64,000 nucleotides of DNA from Martinezella rhizogenes (GCA_013322215.1 JAAMEZ010000006.1:742263-806262); one strand, 5' to 3'; shown: positions 6,560 to 15,441, numbered from the stretch's first letter. Translations and numbers: made by a program. The notes: generated by a model not told the origin, from the letters alone.

Positions 6560-7405
6560 ATGGGAATCCTATACGACAAGACAGGTGCTGCGTTCAGCCT
6601 GGATCATGAAATTGACGGCACGGCTTATGTCCGCCCGATGGTCAAGGTCTTCACGCAGTACGGTTATGGGGACGACATTCACGAGGACGAGGATGTTGAG
6701 CCTGCCAAGTATCTTGTGGCCGTAGAGCGCTCGTCGCTTTTCGACGCGCCTCCGATCGTGGCGCTCAACGCAGACATAAAGGCCAAGATTGATGAGTTGG
6801 CTGCTCTCAAGGCGGAAGGCCAGAAGGCCATCAACGACCTGAAAGCTGAGCGATCGGCTGCTGAATACAAACTGGCTGATGCAAAGCGCCAGCTTGAACA
6901 GTGGATGCAGACGCATAAGGGGATGATCGACCTCGGCAAGCTTCTGGACGGGAAAATCCTTTACCCTTTGTCGGTTGAGGAGAACCGCTACCACGGCGGT
7001 CGGAACATCCCTCGTATCCCTAAAATGAAGGACATCGGTGGCCTCCGCGTCGATGGCGGAGATTTCGAAAAAGGGAAAGAGTGGCGGTATAAGCCTTATC
7101 TGTCCGACCATTATAATTGTTCGTTTCAATTCTTCGACACTGAAGAAGAGCGCGCCGCTGTAATCCTGTCGGAGTTTGAGGCCACCTGCGCCAAGTTCCG
7201 CGAGCGCCCGAACTTTTCCGTCGATATCTACACCACCACCAATCTCCACTACGGCACGCTTTTGGAGTGGGTGAAGACACATCCGGATCTCAGCATCCCA
7301 GATGACATCAAGGCGATGAAGGCCGCGAACGACGCTGAACTTGTCGAGCGGCGCAAGGCGACATTGGCGGCTGAGCTTGCCAAAATCGAAAGCGGTGCAG
7401 CATGA
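6560..7405 (+). CDS. Hypothetical coiled-coil phage protein
   Basis: A 281-residue protein starting MGILYDKTG, with a GAGGATGAGGAA ribosome-binding region. A long charged helix near residues 78-130 (IKAKIDELAALKAEGQKAIN onward) predicts a coiled coil; around it are mixed alpha/beta segments with many aromatic residues. A final helix (ELVERRKATLAAELAKIE) ends the protein. No enzymatic motif recognised. It overlaps the next gene by ATGA-type coupling. Confidence 0.5.
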   Translation: MGILYDKTGAAFSLDHEIDGTAYVRPMVKVFTQYGYGDDIHEDEDVEPAKYLVAVERSSLFDAPPIVALNADIKAKIDELAALKAEGQKAINDLKAERSAAEYKLADAKRQLEQWMQTHKGMIDLGKLLDGKILYPLSVEENRYHGGRNIPRIPKMKDIGGLRVDGGDFEKGKEWRYKPYLSDHYNCSFQFFDTEEERAAVILSEFEATCAKFRERPNFSVDIYTTTNLHYGTLLEWVKTHPDLSIPDDIKAMKAANDAELVERRKATLAAELAKIESGAA

Positions 7406-7611
7406 CCACTCGCGACACCCAAATCCAATACCTCACCCCTATCGAAGGTAACTGGTTCCTACAGGATGCCCAGATAGCCGTACTAGGCTTCAAGATCGTC
7501 AAGGACGATCCCCGTCGCCAGCACCACGACATGCGGGAACGGAAGCGGGCCAAGGCCAGACGGTGCGGGACGGCTGATGTCACCAGTGTTTTTGAGGTGC
7601 GTCATGGTTGA
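7402..7611 (+). CDS. Small basic hypothetical protein
   Basis: A 69-residue protein; the second half is strongly basic (DDPRRQHHDMRERKRAKARR), suggesting nucleic-acid contact. Coupled to both neighbours by short overlaps. Function unknown. Confidence 0.4.
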   Translation: MTTRDTQIQYLTPIEGNWFLQDAQIAVLGFKIVKDDPRRQHHDMRERKRAKARRCGTADVTSVFEVRHG

Positions 7612-7894
7612 GGCCACCCAGAAAATAGAACTCATCGATGCTGTTCATCAGATCAGAGACGAAATTGCCAGCTCGTGCCGCCGTGTGGAGAGCATTGCCA
7701 TGCTACTTGAAGAGGTGGGCATGGATAAGCTTTCGGAGCGTCTGTGGGATGCAGTTCAAGATCTACCCAAATGCAGCCAAAGGCTTAACAACGCTTTCAG
7801 CGATAAGCTGTCTGAAGACCTTCATCACTCAGAAACCATAGCTGGAAGCTTGCTTCTTTTGGCTTTGAAATCTGCAACTGGAGAGCGGTCATGA
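7604..7894 (+). CDS. Helical hypothetical protein
   Basis: A 96-residue helical protein starting MVEATQKIELIDAVHQIRDE. Chosen start overlaps the upstream stop by eight bases; the longer frame from 7577 would overlap more. No family recognised. Confidence 0.4.
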   Translation: MVEATQKIELIDAVHQIRDEIASSCRRVESIAMLLEEVGMDKLSERLWDAVQDLPKCSQRLNNAFSDKLSEDLHHSETIAGSLLLLALKSATGERS

Positions 7895-8073
7895 ACAGCG
7901 TCTTCCTCTTAGTTCGCTTGAATGATGATGACAGTATTGCCGAGATCGTATCGGCGCACCCGACAAAGCAAATCGCCATAGGTGCAGAACGTTTCTATCG
8001 CTCTTACACAGCAAGCGGTGTGCAGTACCTGCGTACGGATGTCATCGAAGTAGATTTCGAGGTTGAGCGATGA
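7891..8073 (+). CDS. Small hypothetical phage protein
   Basis: A 60-residue alpha/beta protein (MNSVFLLVRLNDDDSIAEIV onward) linked by ATGA overlaps to the genes on both sides. Function unknown. Confidence 0.45.
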   Translation: MNSVFLLVRLNDDDSIAEIVSAHPTKQIAIGAERFYRSYTASGVQYLRTDVIEVDFEVER

Positions 8074-8279
8074 CCGATATTCAGGCCCGCTTGGCTGAAA
8101 CCAACGCCAAAATCCTCAAAGCCCGACAGGATCGTGATCGCGACTTCTGGCGAACTGTAACCGCGATCTGGCTCATCGGCCTCGTGATCGTCATCGCCTT
8201 TGTCTCGGTCCCTATGGCCCGACAAGCTGATCACGACTGGGCACTGCGCAATCAGGAACAGGTCGCGTTCCGGCGCTGA
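8070..8279 (+). CDS. Small membrane protein with coiled N terminus
   Basis: A 69-residue protein with a charged N-terminal helix (residues 3-28) and one transmembrane helix (about 29-49, TVTAIWLIGLVIVIAFVSV). Coupled to the upstream gene; 32 bases separate it from the exonuclease gene. Topology suggests a tail-anchored cytoplasmic coil; role unknown. Confidence 0.45.
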   Translation: MTDIQARLAETNAKILKARQDRDRDFWRTVTAIWLIGLVIVIAFVSVPMARQADHDWALRNQEQVAFRR

Positions 8280-8311
8280 CCAGCCACCAATTTCAACAGG
8301 AGTTAGCCGTA

Positions 8312-9304
8312 ATGGCGAAGATTATCGATCCGCCGGGAACGGAGAAGGCCTTAGGCAGCGAATACAACAGCATCATGGATCGCATCGCAAAGCAGCGTGC
8401 GAAGGGAGAGAAGCTGTACAGCGGCGGGAAGATAACCGAACCTGGCGTATGGGCTCGTGTTCCGATGTCCGTTTATCATTCGGATTGCTGCGATGGTCCA
8501 TCAATCTCATCTAGCGGCCTGCGTGAACTTGCCCCGCCGGATGGATGCCCCATTAAATTCTGGGACAACAGCTATCTCAATCCTGATCGTGCTCCAGAGG
8601 AGCCAAAGGATCATTTTAGCCTCGGGAAGGCCGTTCATACTCTCCTTCTGGGTGAAGACGGCTTCAATGACCAATATGTGATCCGCCCAGCGGAATATCC
8701 CGACTATCGAACCAAGGATGCTCGCGAATGGCGAGATACCCAGATTAAAGCAGGGAAGACGGTTCTGCTCCCTTCTGCATTAGAGCAGATCGAGGGCATG
8801 GCTGATCGTGTCGCTGGCGATCGAACCTTTGTCGATCTGCTTCGCGGCGATGTGGAGCGATCGGTCATCTTTCGTGACCCCAAGACGGGTGTCTGGGTAA
8901 AGACGCGTCCCGACTCGATCCCGAGCGATACCGTTATTGCTGATCTAAAAACGACTTCCGACGCCAGCGACCGCGGATGCGCTACCTCAATCCGCAAGTT
9001 CAATTACCATATGCAATTGGCTCTTGCCGGGACGGCGTTGAAAGAGGTCCGCAATATCGAGATTCGCGATCACGTCTTGCTCTTTATCGAGGTCAAGAGG
9101 CCCTACGCCTACAACATCAAGCCTGTCGATAACCAGTATATCGACTTCGGCGCTCGCCAGAACCGTGCAGCTTTGAATGTCTTCGCGGAATGCTGGAACA
9201 CGAAGTTCTGGCCGACGTATTTTGGTTCTGGGATTACCGTCTCTCCGTCCGATCAGTTCGAAAAGATGATCGAGAACGAACCCTCCATCCCGAAGGCAGC
9301 TTGA
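8312..9304 (+). CDS. RecE-like PD-(D/E)XK exonuclease (DUF3799 type)
   Basis: A 330-residue protein with the layout of RecE/exodeoxyribonuclease VIII-like phage nucleases: an early conserved histidine in GKAVHTLLLG (His109), the DUF3799-type EYPDYRTKDAREWRD segment (about 128-142), and the catalytic core KTRPDSIPSDTVIADLKTT with Asp201, Asp211 and Lys213. The family resects double-stranded DNA 5'-3' to feed single-strand annealing or strand exchange. The next gene, two bases on, encodes a RecA-core ATPase, so the two probably form the phage recombination module. The start at 8312 has GGAGTTAG upstream. Confidence 0.75.
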   Translation: MAKIIDPPGTEKALGSEYNSIMDRIAKQRAKGEKLYSGGKITEPGVWARVPMSVYHSDCCDGPSISSSGLRELAPPDGCPIKFWDNSYLNPDRAPEEPKDHFSLGKAVHTLLLGEDGFNDQYVIRPAEYPDYRTKDAREWRDTQIKAGKTVLLPSALEQIEGMADRVAGDRTFVDLLRGDVERSVIFRDPKTGVWVKTRPDSIPSDTVIADLKTTSDASDRGCATSIRKFNYHMQLALAGTALKEVRNIEIRDHVLLFIEVKRPYAYNIKPVDNQYIDFGARQNRAALNVFAECWNTKFWPTYFGSGITVSPSDQFEKMIENEPSIPKAA

Positions 9305-9306
9305 CC

Positions 9307-10692
9307 ATGAAAATCGAACGCGCCGTTCGCGAGAAGACCTATACCCTTACTTCGATTGCCGGCCCCTCCGGCTCTGGAAAGACATATAGCGCCCTTTTGT
9401 ATGCTCGTGGCCTTGTGGGGCCAAAAGGCAAGATCGGATTTATCGACACCGAAAACAAGCGCTCAAGGTTCTATGCCGATGTTGCTGGCGGGTTCGACGT
9501 CATTGATCTTGATCCGCCCTTTACCTCTGCTCGTTACGTGGAAGCGATCAAGGCTTTCGAGAAAGCGGGCTACCCGGCGATCGTCGTCGATAGCATCTCC
9601 CATGAATGGGAGGGCTCTGGTGGAGTCCTGGAGCAGGCTGAGGCCATAGAGGAACGCACCAAGCGAGCCGGTCTCCATTGCTGGCAAAAGCCTAAAGCAG
9701 CCCACAAAAAGCTCATGAACGAGCTTCTGCAGACCAGAGCGCATCTGATCTTCTGCTGCCGCGTCAAGGAAAAGGTTGTTCAGGCCAAGGGCCGAGACGG
9801 CAAGACCGAAATCATCAACGAGGGCTTTGTCGTCGTTCAGGAGAAGTCGTTCATCTATGAGATGACGGTTTCCATGATGCTTGAGGAGGGAACACATGTT
9901 CCTGTCCTCCAGAAGTGCCCTGGCGATCTTTTGAGTGCGTTCCCGCAGGGAAGCCGCATCACCTCGCAAATCGGCGCCGCTGTTCAGGAATGGAGCGATA
10001 AAGGCCAAGCGATCGACGAGGCTCTAGAGACGGCGAAGCGCGAAGGCCTTCTTATCGCGGCCCAAGGTTTGGCAGTCCTCAATAAGTGGTGGAGCGGCCT
10101 TACCAAAGATCATCGTGTTCGGCTTGAGGGGTACAAGGATACCCTGAAATCTATCGCCACTGCTCATGATCAGATGCTTGACGACCAAATTGACGCTGGA
10201 GGTGGTGATATCGGCGAACGCCTCACTCGTTCACGTCAACAAATGCTTGGCGATGATGAGCCGAATGAAGGCTTTAATCGTGGTTTCGTGTCTCAGCACA
10301 CGCGAGCCGCTTCCCATACTATCGAATCCGGCTCCTCCCCCTCATCCGAGCCGGTAAATGCAGAGGCTTCGCCCTTGACCTCTGCTGCGTCCGACGATGC
10401 CCCCTCCTCTCCATCGTCGGACGCTCCTCTCGCAGAACGAGCACTGCTTATACGATATGCTCGTGATGTACTGCCTATGGCTGCCCAAAACGGCTTATCG
10501 ATCGACGCCTTGAAGGAAACCGACAAGGAATGGGCACCCGGTATCAAGACTCTGTCCAAGGCCGGAATCGAGAAGGCCCGATCCATCAGTGACTCGTCTA
10601 GAGCGATCTTCAAAGATCCGGCGCTCCTTGATGGCATCCTAGAGCACTATGCCGAGATGCTGGATTGCTCTGTTGAAGAGATTGGAGGCTGA
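9307..10692 (+). CDS. RecA-core ATPase, phage recombinase-like (Sak4/NTP-binding family)
   Basis: A 461-residue protein. Walker A is GPSGSGKT (residues 19-26), followed by a RecA-like core: IGFIDTENKR, then YPAIVVDSISHEWEG as the Walker B region (about 90-105). The C-terminal half is helical, interrupted by a Ser/Pro/Ala-rich disordered linker (about 340-380), and ends with a small helical domain. Such phage proteins substitute for RecT/Sak annealases. Starting at 9307 puts it two bases after the exonuclease stop; the longer frame from 9190 lies inside that gene. Strand-exchange activity is inferred. Confidence 0.65.
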   Translation: MKIERAVREKTYTLTSIAGPSGSGKTYSALLYARGLVGPKGKIGFIDTENKRSRFYADVAGGFDVIDLDPPFTSARYVEAIKAFEKAGYPAIVVDSISHEWEGSGGVLEQAEAIEERTKRAGLHCWQKPKAAHKKLMNELLQTRAHLIFCCRVKEKVVQAKGRDGKTEIINEGFVVVQEKSFIYEMTVSMMLEEGTHVPVLQKCPGDLLSAFPQGSRITSQIGAAVQEWSDKGQAIDEALETAKREGLLIAAQGLAVLNKWWSGLTKDHRVRLEGYKDTLKSIATAHDQMLDDQIDAGGGDIGERLTRSRQQMLGDDEPNEGFNRGFVSQHTRAASHTIESGSSPSSEPVNAEASPLTSAASDDAPSSPSSDAPLAERALLIRYARDVLPMAAQNGLSIDALKETDKEWAPGIKTLSKAGIEKARSISDSSRAIFKDPALLDGILEHYAEMLDCSVEEIGG

Positions 10693-10693
10693 T

Positions 10694-10984
10694 ATGACCA
10701 GCATCCGCGATGAAGAAATCCAGCATCTTGCAATAGGTGACATCATCTACGAATGCGAGATGTTTGCGAATATTGAGGTCCGTGTCCTAACGGTCCCAAC
10801 CTGTAGCGTATTCGACGGGCGCAAGCAGTGGCGCTGGAAAGCTGAAAACACCCAAAACGGAGATCAGATTGTTTATCTGCTCACGGAAGGGTTCTCCCAT
10901 TACGGCCCCCGTCTGTATCGCAATCCGCAATATGCAAGAATTATCGACGGACAGCCAGTTTTCAGGTTGGAGGGCGCGGCATGA
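10694..10984 (+). CDS. Hypothetical phage protein
   Basis: A 96-residue beta-rich protein (IGDIIYECEMFANIEVRVLT; then QWRWKAENTQNGDQIVYLLT), suggestive of a small barrel. It follows the recombinase gene and overlaps the next gene by ATGA. No family recognised. Confidence 0.45.
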   Translation: MTSIRDEEIQHLAIGDIIYECEMFANIEVRVLTVPTCSVFDGRKQWRWKAENTQNGDQIVYLLTEGFSHYGPRLYRNPQYARIIDGQPVFRLEGAA

Positions 10985-11427
10985 CCCCTCGCGAAAACGA
11001 CATCTATAGTTGGGCTTGGAAGGACGGCAAAGCTCCAATCGTTGGCTGCTATGCCCACTTGGCTGTCTTTGCCGCCGGTGCTCTACGAGACACGTATTGG
11101 CATGACTGGCGCACTCAGTCTTGCCTTGACCTCGAAAGAGTCGAACTGACGCTTCTCGGCAATATAGACGATTATCGGGAAATCTATCGCTGGGAAGCGG
11201 TCTACTACGATCCAGCCGATATCATCGACATGCGTCATGCCAATAACAGCAACGCTGTTATGTATCTGCGGAAGACGGCTACCAAGAGCCAGAAGTGGAT
11301 GCTTGCAAGGGCCGAGGAAGCTTTTGCCGAAGCGCACCGGGCTAAATCTAAAGCTGAGCGCGATATCGCTGAATTACAGGACAAGCTCAAGAAAATCAGG
11401 GCTGGCGATCTGGAGGTATACCTCTGA
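10981..11427 (+). CDS. Hypothetical phage protein
   Basis: A 148-residue protein: aromatic N-terminal half (WHDWRTQS, YREIYRWEAVYYD) and a long C-terminal helix (about 92-140) predicted to coil. Coupled upstream; its stop overlaps the next start by one base. Function unknown. Confidence 0.45.
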   Translation: MTPRENDIYSWAWKDGKAPIVGCYAHLAVFAAGALRDTYWHDWRTQSCLDLERVELTLLGNIDDYREIYRWEAVYYDPADIIDMRHANNSNAVMYLRKTATKSQKWMLARAEEAFAEAHRAKSKAERDIAELQDKLKKIRAGDLEVYL

Positions 11428-11786
11428 TGCCGATCCGAGCTGAACGCAAATCTCTCTATCTTGGCGGCGGCACACATTCCAAGGAATGGAAGGCCTTTCG
11501 TGCTTCAATCATCGATCGCGCCGGCAATCGCTGCGAAGGCACGCCGATGCATCCGGATTGCCGAGCCGAGAATGGACAGCCGCATCCAATCACCGGAAGC
11601 AAGGTTGTCCTAACGATTGCCCATATGGATCACGATGAGAGCCATGCCGACCCAGAGCGTTGCCGTGCACTTTGCAATCGCTGCCATAATTCGTGGGATG
11701 CCGAACATCGCAGGCAGAACAGAGCCAAGACACTGCGAGCCAAGAAGGCCGCGACTGATCTTTTCCAAGGAGGGACCGATGTTTGA
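11427..11786 (+). CDS. HNH endonuclease
   Basis: A 119-residue HNH-type nuclease. A Cys/His-rich fold is visible: C34 in NRCEG and C45 in DCRAEN, then the catalytic LTIAHMDHDESHADPERCRALC and NRCHNSWD segments (about residues 62-90), giving H, N and a late H with zinc-binding CxxC. HNH proteins act as nicking or packaging nucleases in phages. It is followed by a PD-(D/E)XK-like gene and a second HNH gene. Confidence 0.7.
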   Translation: MPIRAERKSLYLGGGTHSKEWKAFRASIIDRAGNRCEGTPMHPDCRAENGQPHPITGSKVVLTIAHMDHDESHADPERCRALCNRCHNSWDAEHRRQNRAKTLRAKKAATDLFQGGTDV

Positions 11787-12399
11787 TTTCAAACAGTGGG
11801 CGTTCTGTGGCGAAACTCTCGATGAATTCCTGTCGCCTGAGGAACTCTCCGCGATCACAGTCTTGGCGGACCTCTGCGACCCGCGTCGTGATTCCCACTT
11901 TTGGGAAAGTATCGTGGCCAGGATCACGTCAGGAACCCTTACGGACCACAAATGCGCTTGGGACGTTGAGATCGGAGAAATACGTGTCGAGGTGAAGTTT
12001 GCGACAGCTTTCGTCTGCCGTTTCAGCAACGGCGCCAGGAAGGTCTTTAAATTCGCATCGCTGACCGGAACAGGCAAAGAACGAAAGCCTTGTGATGTGC
12101 TGGTGCTTATCGGATTCGACGATCCGTTCTTTTACACATGGGTCATGCCATATGGTGAGGTTAGGGGCAATGGAGCAACACTCAGCGTTCCGACAGACCG
12201 CAAATCCGACATTGGCGTATCCACTCGCGCGTTCTTCGACAAACACGCCGGATGTCCTTCCCAGTTGCTCCCCGACATCCTAGCCGCTGCAAAGTTCTCC
12301 GATAGAGATCCTGACGCAAAGCACCATGCGGCGAATGCCGCCCTCACGCGCCGCCGGAAGGCTCCTCAGATCGATTTGGAGGATTTCATCAATGGCTAG
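11779..12399 (+). CDS. Putative PD-(D/E)XK-fold nuclease
   Basis: A 206-residue protein starting MFDFKQWAF; the longer frame from 11617 lies inside the HNH gene. The segment WDVEIGEIRVEVKFATAF (about residues 61-78) has D62-x8-E71-V-K73, matching the D-x(n)-E-x-K core of restriction-endonuclease-like folds. Upstream, ELSAITVLADLCD is a helix typical of such enzymes. Later beta strands (CDVLVLIGFDDPFFYTWVMP) fit the fold. It lies between two HNH genes and overlaps both by a few bases. Restriction, repair or resolvase activity are all possible; the assignment rests on this motif alone. Confidence 0.45.
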   Translation: MFDFKQWAFCGETLDEFLSPEELSAITVLADLCDPRRDSHFWESIVARITSGTLTDHKCAWDVEIGEIRVEVKFATAFVCRFSNGARKVFKFASLTGTGKERKPCDVLVLIGFDDPFFYTWVMPYGEVRGNGATLSVPTDRKSDIGVSTRAFFDKHAGCPSQLLPDILAAAKFSDRDPDAKHHAANAALTRRRKAPQIDLEDFING

Positions 12400-12823
12400 G
12401 TCTGTTGAAGAATGGATCGGTAAATCCGACGACCATCGAGCCCCTGGCTCCGTCCGTGAACGGATCATGAAGCGGGAAAACGACTGCTGCCATATTTGCG
12501 GACAGAAGATCGTCGGCAAGAAGTGGGATCTGGATCACGTCAAAGCCCTGATCAACGGCGGCGAAAACCGAGAAAGTAACCTCAAGCCGGCTCATCGCTC
12601 CTGCCATATCGATAAGACGGCTCAGGACGTGGCTGAGAAGGCCAAAGTTGCGGCGATCCGTAAGAAGCACCTCGGCATCAAAACGCGCGCCTCCAAGCCG
12701 ATCCGCTCCGCACCTTTCCCCAAATCCGAAAAGGCAGCGCGCCGGCAGCCTAAGCCGAGCCTGCCCTACCGGAACATGTTTGAGCCGGCGAAAAGCGCCG
12801 CGCCTTCAGAAAAGGATTATTGA
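12392..12823 (+). CDS. HNH endonuclease
   Basis: A 143-residue protein starting MARSVEEWIGKS. The HNH core is CCHICGQKIVG (zinc CxxC), WDLDHVKALINGGENRESNL and KPAHRSCHIDK (about residues 33-75). The C-terminal third is basic and proline-rich, likely disordered DNA-binding tail. The preferred start overlaps the end of the PD-(D/E)XK-like gene by eight bases. Confidence 0.75.
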   Translation: MARSVEEWIGKSDDHRAPGSVRERIMKRENDCCHICGQKIVGKKWDLDHVKALINGGENRESNLKPAHRSCHIDKTAQDVAEKAKVAAIRKKHLGIKTRASKPIRSAPFPKSEKAARRQPKPSLPYRNMFEPAKSAAPSEKDY

Positions 12824-12825
12824 TT

Positions 12826-13215
12826 ATGCGCAAGCCCATCATGTTGGCATTCTCTGCCATGGCCGTTTCTGGTGCCCTGCTTTCCGGCTGCAATGACGCG
12901 GACGTGGCATCTCAGAACATATCGACGGCAGCCGACAACTTCCAAGTCAATCGCCGGATTGTGGTCATCAACGGAATTACAGACAATTATCTCTTGTCTG
13001 TCGAAGGACTTTGCTCGCTTGGGAATGCTGATAAGGCCCGCGAGATTTCCATTACCTGCAAAACGGGACCTGGAGCCTACAAGAAGTTCTTCGCCGGCCT
13101 TTCGGACAATGTGACCTACGTTGTCGAGCAGCTGGAGCCCATGCCAGTCAGCGTTTATCGCTACAAGGTGATCTTCAAACCTTCCGTCATCATTCCCGAT
13201 GTTGATCTGAAGTGA
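12826..13215 (+). CDS. Phage-encoded lipoprotein, beta-sandwich type
   Basis: A 129-residue secreted protein: positively charged N terminus (MRKP), hydrophobic core, and lipobox LLSGC, so Cys21 would be lipidated and exported. The mature part is beta-rich (RRIVVINGITDNYLLSVEGL; then YRYKVIFKP). Lipoproteins of this size in rhizobial prophages are often annotated as beta-sandwich lipoproteins; superinfection exclusion or surface modification would be plausible roles. I start it at 12826 rather than two codons earlier. Confidence 0.65.
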   Translation: MRKPIMLAFSAMAVSGALLSGCNDADVASQNISTAADNFQVNRRIVVINGITDNYLLSVEGLCSLGNADKAREISITCKTGPGAYKKFFAGLSDNVTYVVEQLEPMPVSVYRYKVIFKPSVIIPDVDLK

Positions 13216-13226
13216 GGGTGTGACGC

Positions 13227-14030
13227 ATGTTCCCGACACCTGAAATGATCGAAGCCGCTTGTGACGCCTACGCAAATGGCGATCCGAACGAATATCCATC
13301 AAAATCTGGCATGAAAGATGCCCTCACCGCCGCCCTTGCGCTCCTACCCGGAGAGCCGGTCGGCTGGCGTTGGAAGCTGCCGTCTGATGATTTCTGGCAA
13401 TTCAAGGACGGTCCAGAGCGACCTAGGCTTGGTCTACCGACAAAAACAGAAGCGTCGGCAATTATCGAGCCGCTGTACGCCGCCCCAGCGCCGCAGCCGG
13501 TGAGCGTGAAGGCTTTGCTAGATTTATCGTTCCTCCATACCATGCCGAGAGAGCTGCTGGAGGTTGTCGTTTCGCAGCTTTCAGAAGACCAATTGTCTAC
13601 GTTGAGACGTTTCCTGTACCCCGCCTACCCATCCTCCGCAGAGATAGAGGCGCTGCGGGTGGAGAATGACCCGTTGGCCTGGATGAGACTTGGCGCGCGA
13701 GCCATGCGCCTGTCGGCTCGGGCAACGTGCGGCAATCATTGGGAAAGCTCGCAGGAAGGCGCGATGACTTCTGGCGGTCTGTCGAAGCTCGACAAGGAAA
13801 AGCTCTATGCCGAGGCGAATGCTTCGGAGGAAATTAGCCGAGTCATTTCGGAAACCTGCGAGGATTCCGCGCTCGGATATGCCAGCTACATGGGTGATGA
13901 TGCCGACAAGCAGGCACTCGCCAAACTAGGCGTCACCAGCGATTGGCTTTATCGGCGTCATTCGGGAGAACCAAGCCGCAAGGAACTTGCCGCCAGCGCT
14001 ACCCTCCAACAGCAGGAGGAAGGCAAGTGA
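13227..14030 (+). CDS. Hypothetical modular phage protein
   Basis: A 267-residue protein. The N-terminal 90 residues (MFPTPEMIEAACDAYANGDP onward, with a WRWKLPSDDFWQF segment) and the C-terminal helical half look like separate modules joined by a linker near residues 130-150. Similar N-terminal segments are common in rhizobial prophage proteins of unknown role. Its stop is overlapped by the GTG start of the next gene. Confidence 0.45.
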   Translation: MFPTPEMIEAACDAYANGDPNEYPSKSGMKDALTAALALLPGEPVGWRWKLPSDDFWQFKDGPERPRLGLPTKTEASAIIEPLYAAPAPQPVSVKALLDLSFLHTMPRELLEVVVSQLSEDQLSTLRRFLYPAYPSSAEIEALRVENDPLAWMRLGARAMRLSARATCGNHWESSQEGAMTSGGLSKLDKEKLYAEANASEEISRVISETCEDSALGYASYMGDDADKQALAKLGVTSDWLYRRHSGEPSRKELAASATLQQQEEGK

Positions 14031-14752
14031 AGCTCGCTGAATTTCTCGAAGGTATTCGCAACGCGAGCACTGCGGAAGAACTGCAGGCTGCCATCACTGC
14101 GGATTTCAAACATTCGTACCGTGGACCAACGTGGACAAAGATCTGCAATGCTCGCATCGAGGCCGGTTATAGGCTGGTCGATGCCCATGAGCATGGCCGC
14201 TTTGTTCCGAGATTTGGGGCGCGCCGGAAGCTTGAGGTTTGTGGCGAAGTTTGCAGCGTCGGTCGCGGACACAACTCAACAGGCGTTCATTATGTGTGGC
14301 ACGCCGCCGGCGAGTGGGCAATGTCCGTTATGCGGAAGAATGGTTTGGGCATTCGTGCTTCCCATCAAATCTGGAATTGCTGGAAGGACTATCCGCATCG
14401 ATGCCTTCCAATCATTGAAAAGGCGCTGGCAGGCGAAATCCATGATCCTGTCCTAGACGTGCTTGGCAAGCCTTACATCACGTCCGCCGGGCCGATAAAC
14501 TATGAGCAATCCACAAATGACGCCGATCGGTGGGACAAACGAGCATCACGCCCGTGCCCCTGCGGCGGTGGCACGCTTTTCGATTGGGGTGGAGGCTGGT
14601 CTGAAGGATTTGACTGCGTGAATTGGCATTGTAACCGGTGCTCGAATGTCTACACCGAATATATGAGCCAAAAGCGCTTCTATGCGATGCGTCAATCTCA
14701 CCGGTATGTCGCCGCCCTCTCCCAAGAGGAGGCTACCAATGAGCAGGATTGA
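14027..14752 (+). CDS. Hypothetical protein with C-terminal zinc-ribbon-like cysteines
   Basis: A 241-residue protein starting with GTG at 14027 (GTGA overlap with the upstream stop; no ATG fits). The middle has His/Trp-rich segments (GVHYVWHAAGEWAM, IWNCWKDYPHRCL). Near the C terminus are CPCGGG and, about 27 residues later, CNRC, spacing that could form a zinc ribbon. No family recognised. Confidence 0.45.
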   Translation: MKLAEFLEGIRNASTAEELQAAITADFKHSYRGPTWTKICNARIEAGYRLVDAHEHGRFVPRFGARRKLEVCGEVCSVGRGHNSTGVHYVWHAAGEWAMSVMRKNGLGIRASHQIWNCWKDYPHRCLPIIEKALAGEIHDPVLDVLGKPYITSAGPINYEQSTNDADRWDKRASRPCPCGGGTLFDWGGGWSEGFDCVNWHCNRCSNVYTEYMSQKRFYAMRQSHRYVAALSQEEATNEQD

Positions 14753-15128
14753 AGAGCTGATTTCCGCGCTGGAGAAGGCGACCGATCTCGGCAGTCGGGT
14801 GATGCAGGACATCATGTTCACATGTGGCATCCGATACTATGACACAGCGTTTTACCGCATCCTAAATCTTGTGGAATGCGGTGCACAGATCGACGCCGCC
14901 ATTGCTCTGGTAGAGCGCGTGCTGCCGGGATACGGATGGGATGTGGCCTCAAACACGGCTCACATCAAAGCTTGCCTAGACCCAGAATTTGGAAAGCCGA
15001 TCGGCAAGCATCCTCATTGGGCGGCAGTTTCAAATATTAGCTCGAAGAAATTCGAAGACGGCGCTACGCCGGCCATAGCCCTCTGTATCGCCGCCCTCAA
15101 GACCAAGCGTTCACAAGAGGAGGCGTAG
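14739..15128 (+). CDS. Hypothetical phage protein
   Basis: A 129-residue protein starting MSRIEELISALEKATDLGSR. Composition (helix, then GYGWDVASNTAHIKACL, then CIAALKTKRSQEEA) matches a common class of small rhizobial phage proteins of unknown role. It starts inside the upstream gene's last five codons. Confidence 0.45.
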   Translation: MSRIEELISALEKATDLGSRVMQDIMFTCGIRYYDTAFYRILNLVECGAQIDAAIALVERVLPGYGWDVASNTAHIKACLDPEFGKPIGKHPHWAAVSNISSKKFEDGATPAIALCIAALKTKRSQEEA

Positions 15129-15129
15129 G

Positions 15130-15441
15130 ATGGCGGAAACGATCAGCGAAACCCGCAAGCGAGCCTGGCAGACGCGCCGAAAGAAATACGGATCACGCGG
15201 CCACAACGGCTCCTACAATCGAGAGCGGCATGATTGCCCAGACTGTGCCCGCATGCGCAACTTCCTCGCCCGTCTTCACGTCGAAGGGACCTTGAGCGAG
15301 GGACAGGCCGCGAAAGCCGCCGGCATCACCCGGATCGAGCTTCGCATTCTCTCCGACGATCTCATCAACTCAGGCTATCCGATTTTCAAGGTTGGAACCT
15401 CACCAGAACGCACCCGCTCTCAAATCGTGCTCAAAGGTTGA
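15130..15441 (+). CDS. Small HTH-like protein, 3' end altered by IS insertion
   Basis: A 103-residue protein with a CPDC motif near residue 36 and a C-terminal winged/HTH-like segment (EGQAAKAAGITRIELRILSD). The stop codon TGA at 15439-15441 falls in the probable left terminus of the ISL3-family element (about 15437). The natural C terminus may therefore be lost or replaced by a few IS-derived bases. Function unknown. Confidence 0.45.
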   Translation: MAETISETRKRAWQTRRKKYGSRGHNGSYNRERHDCPDCARMRNFLARLHVEGTLSEGQAAKAAGITRIELRILSDDLINSGYPIFKVGTSPERTRSQIVLKG

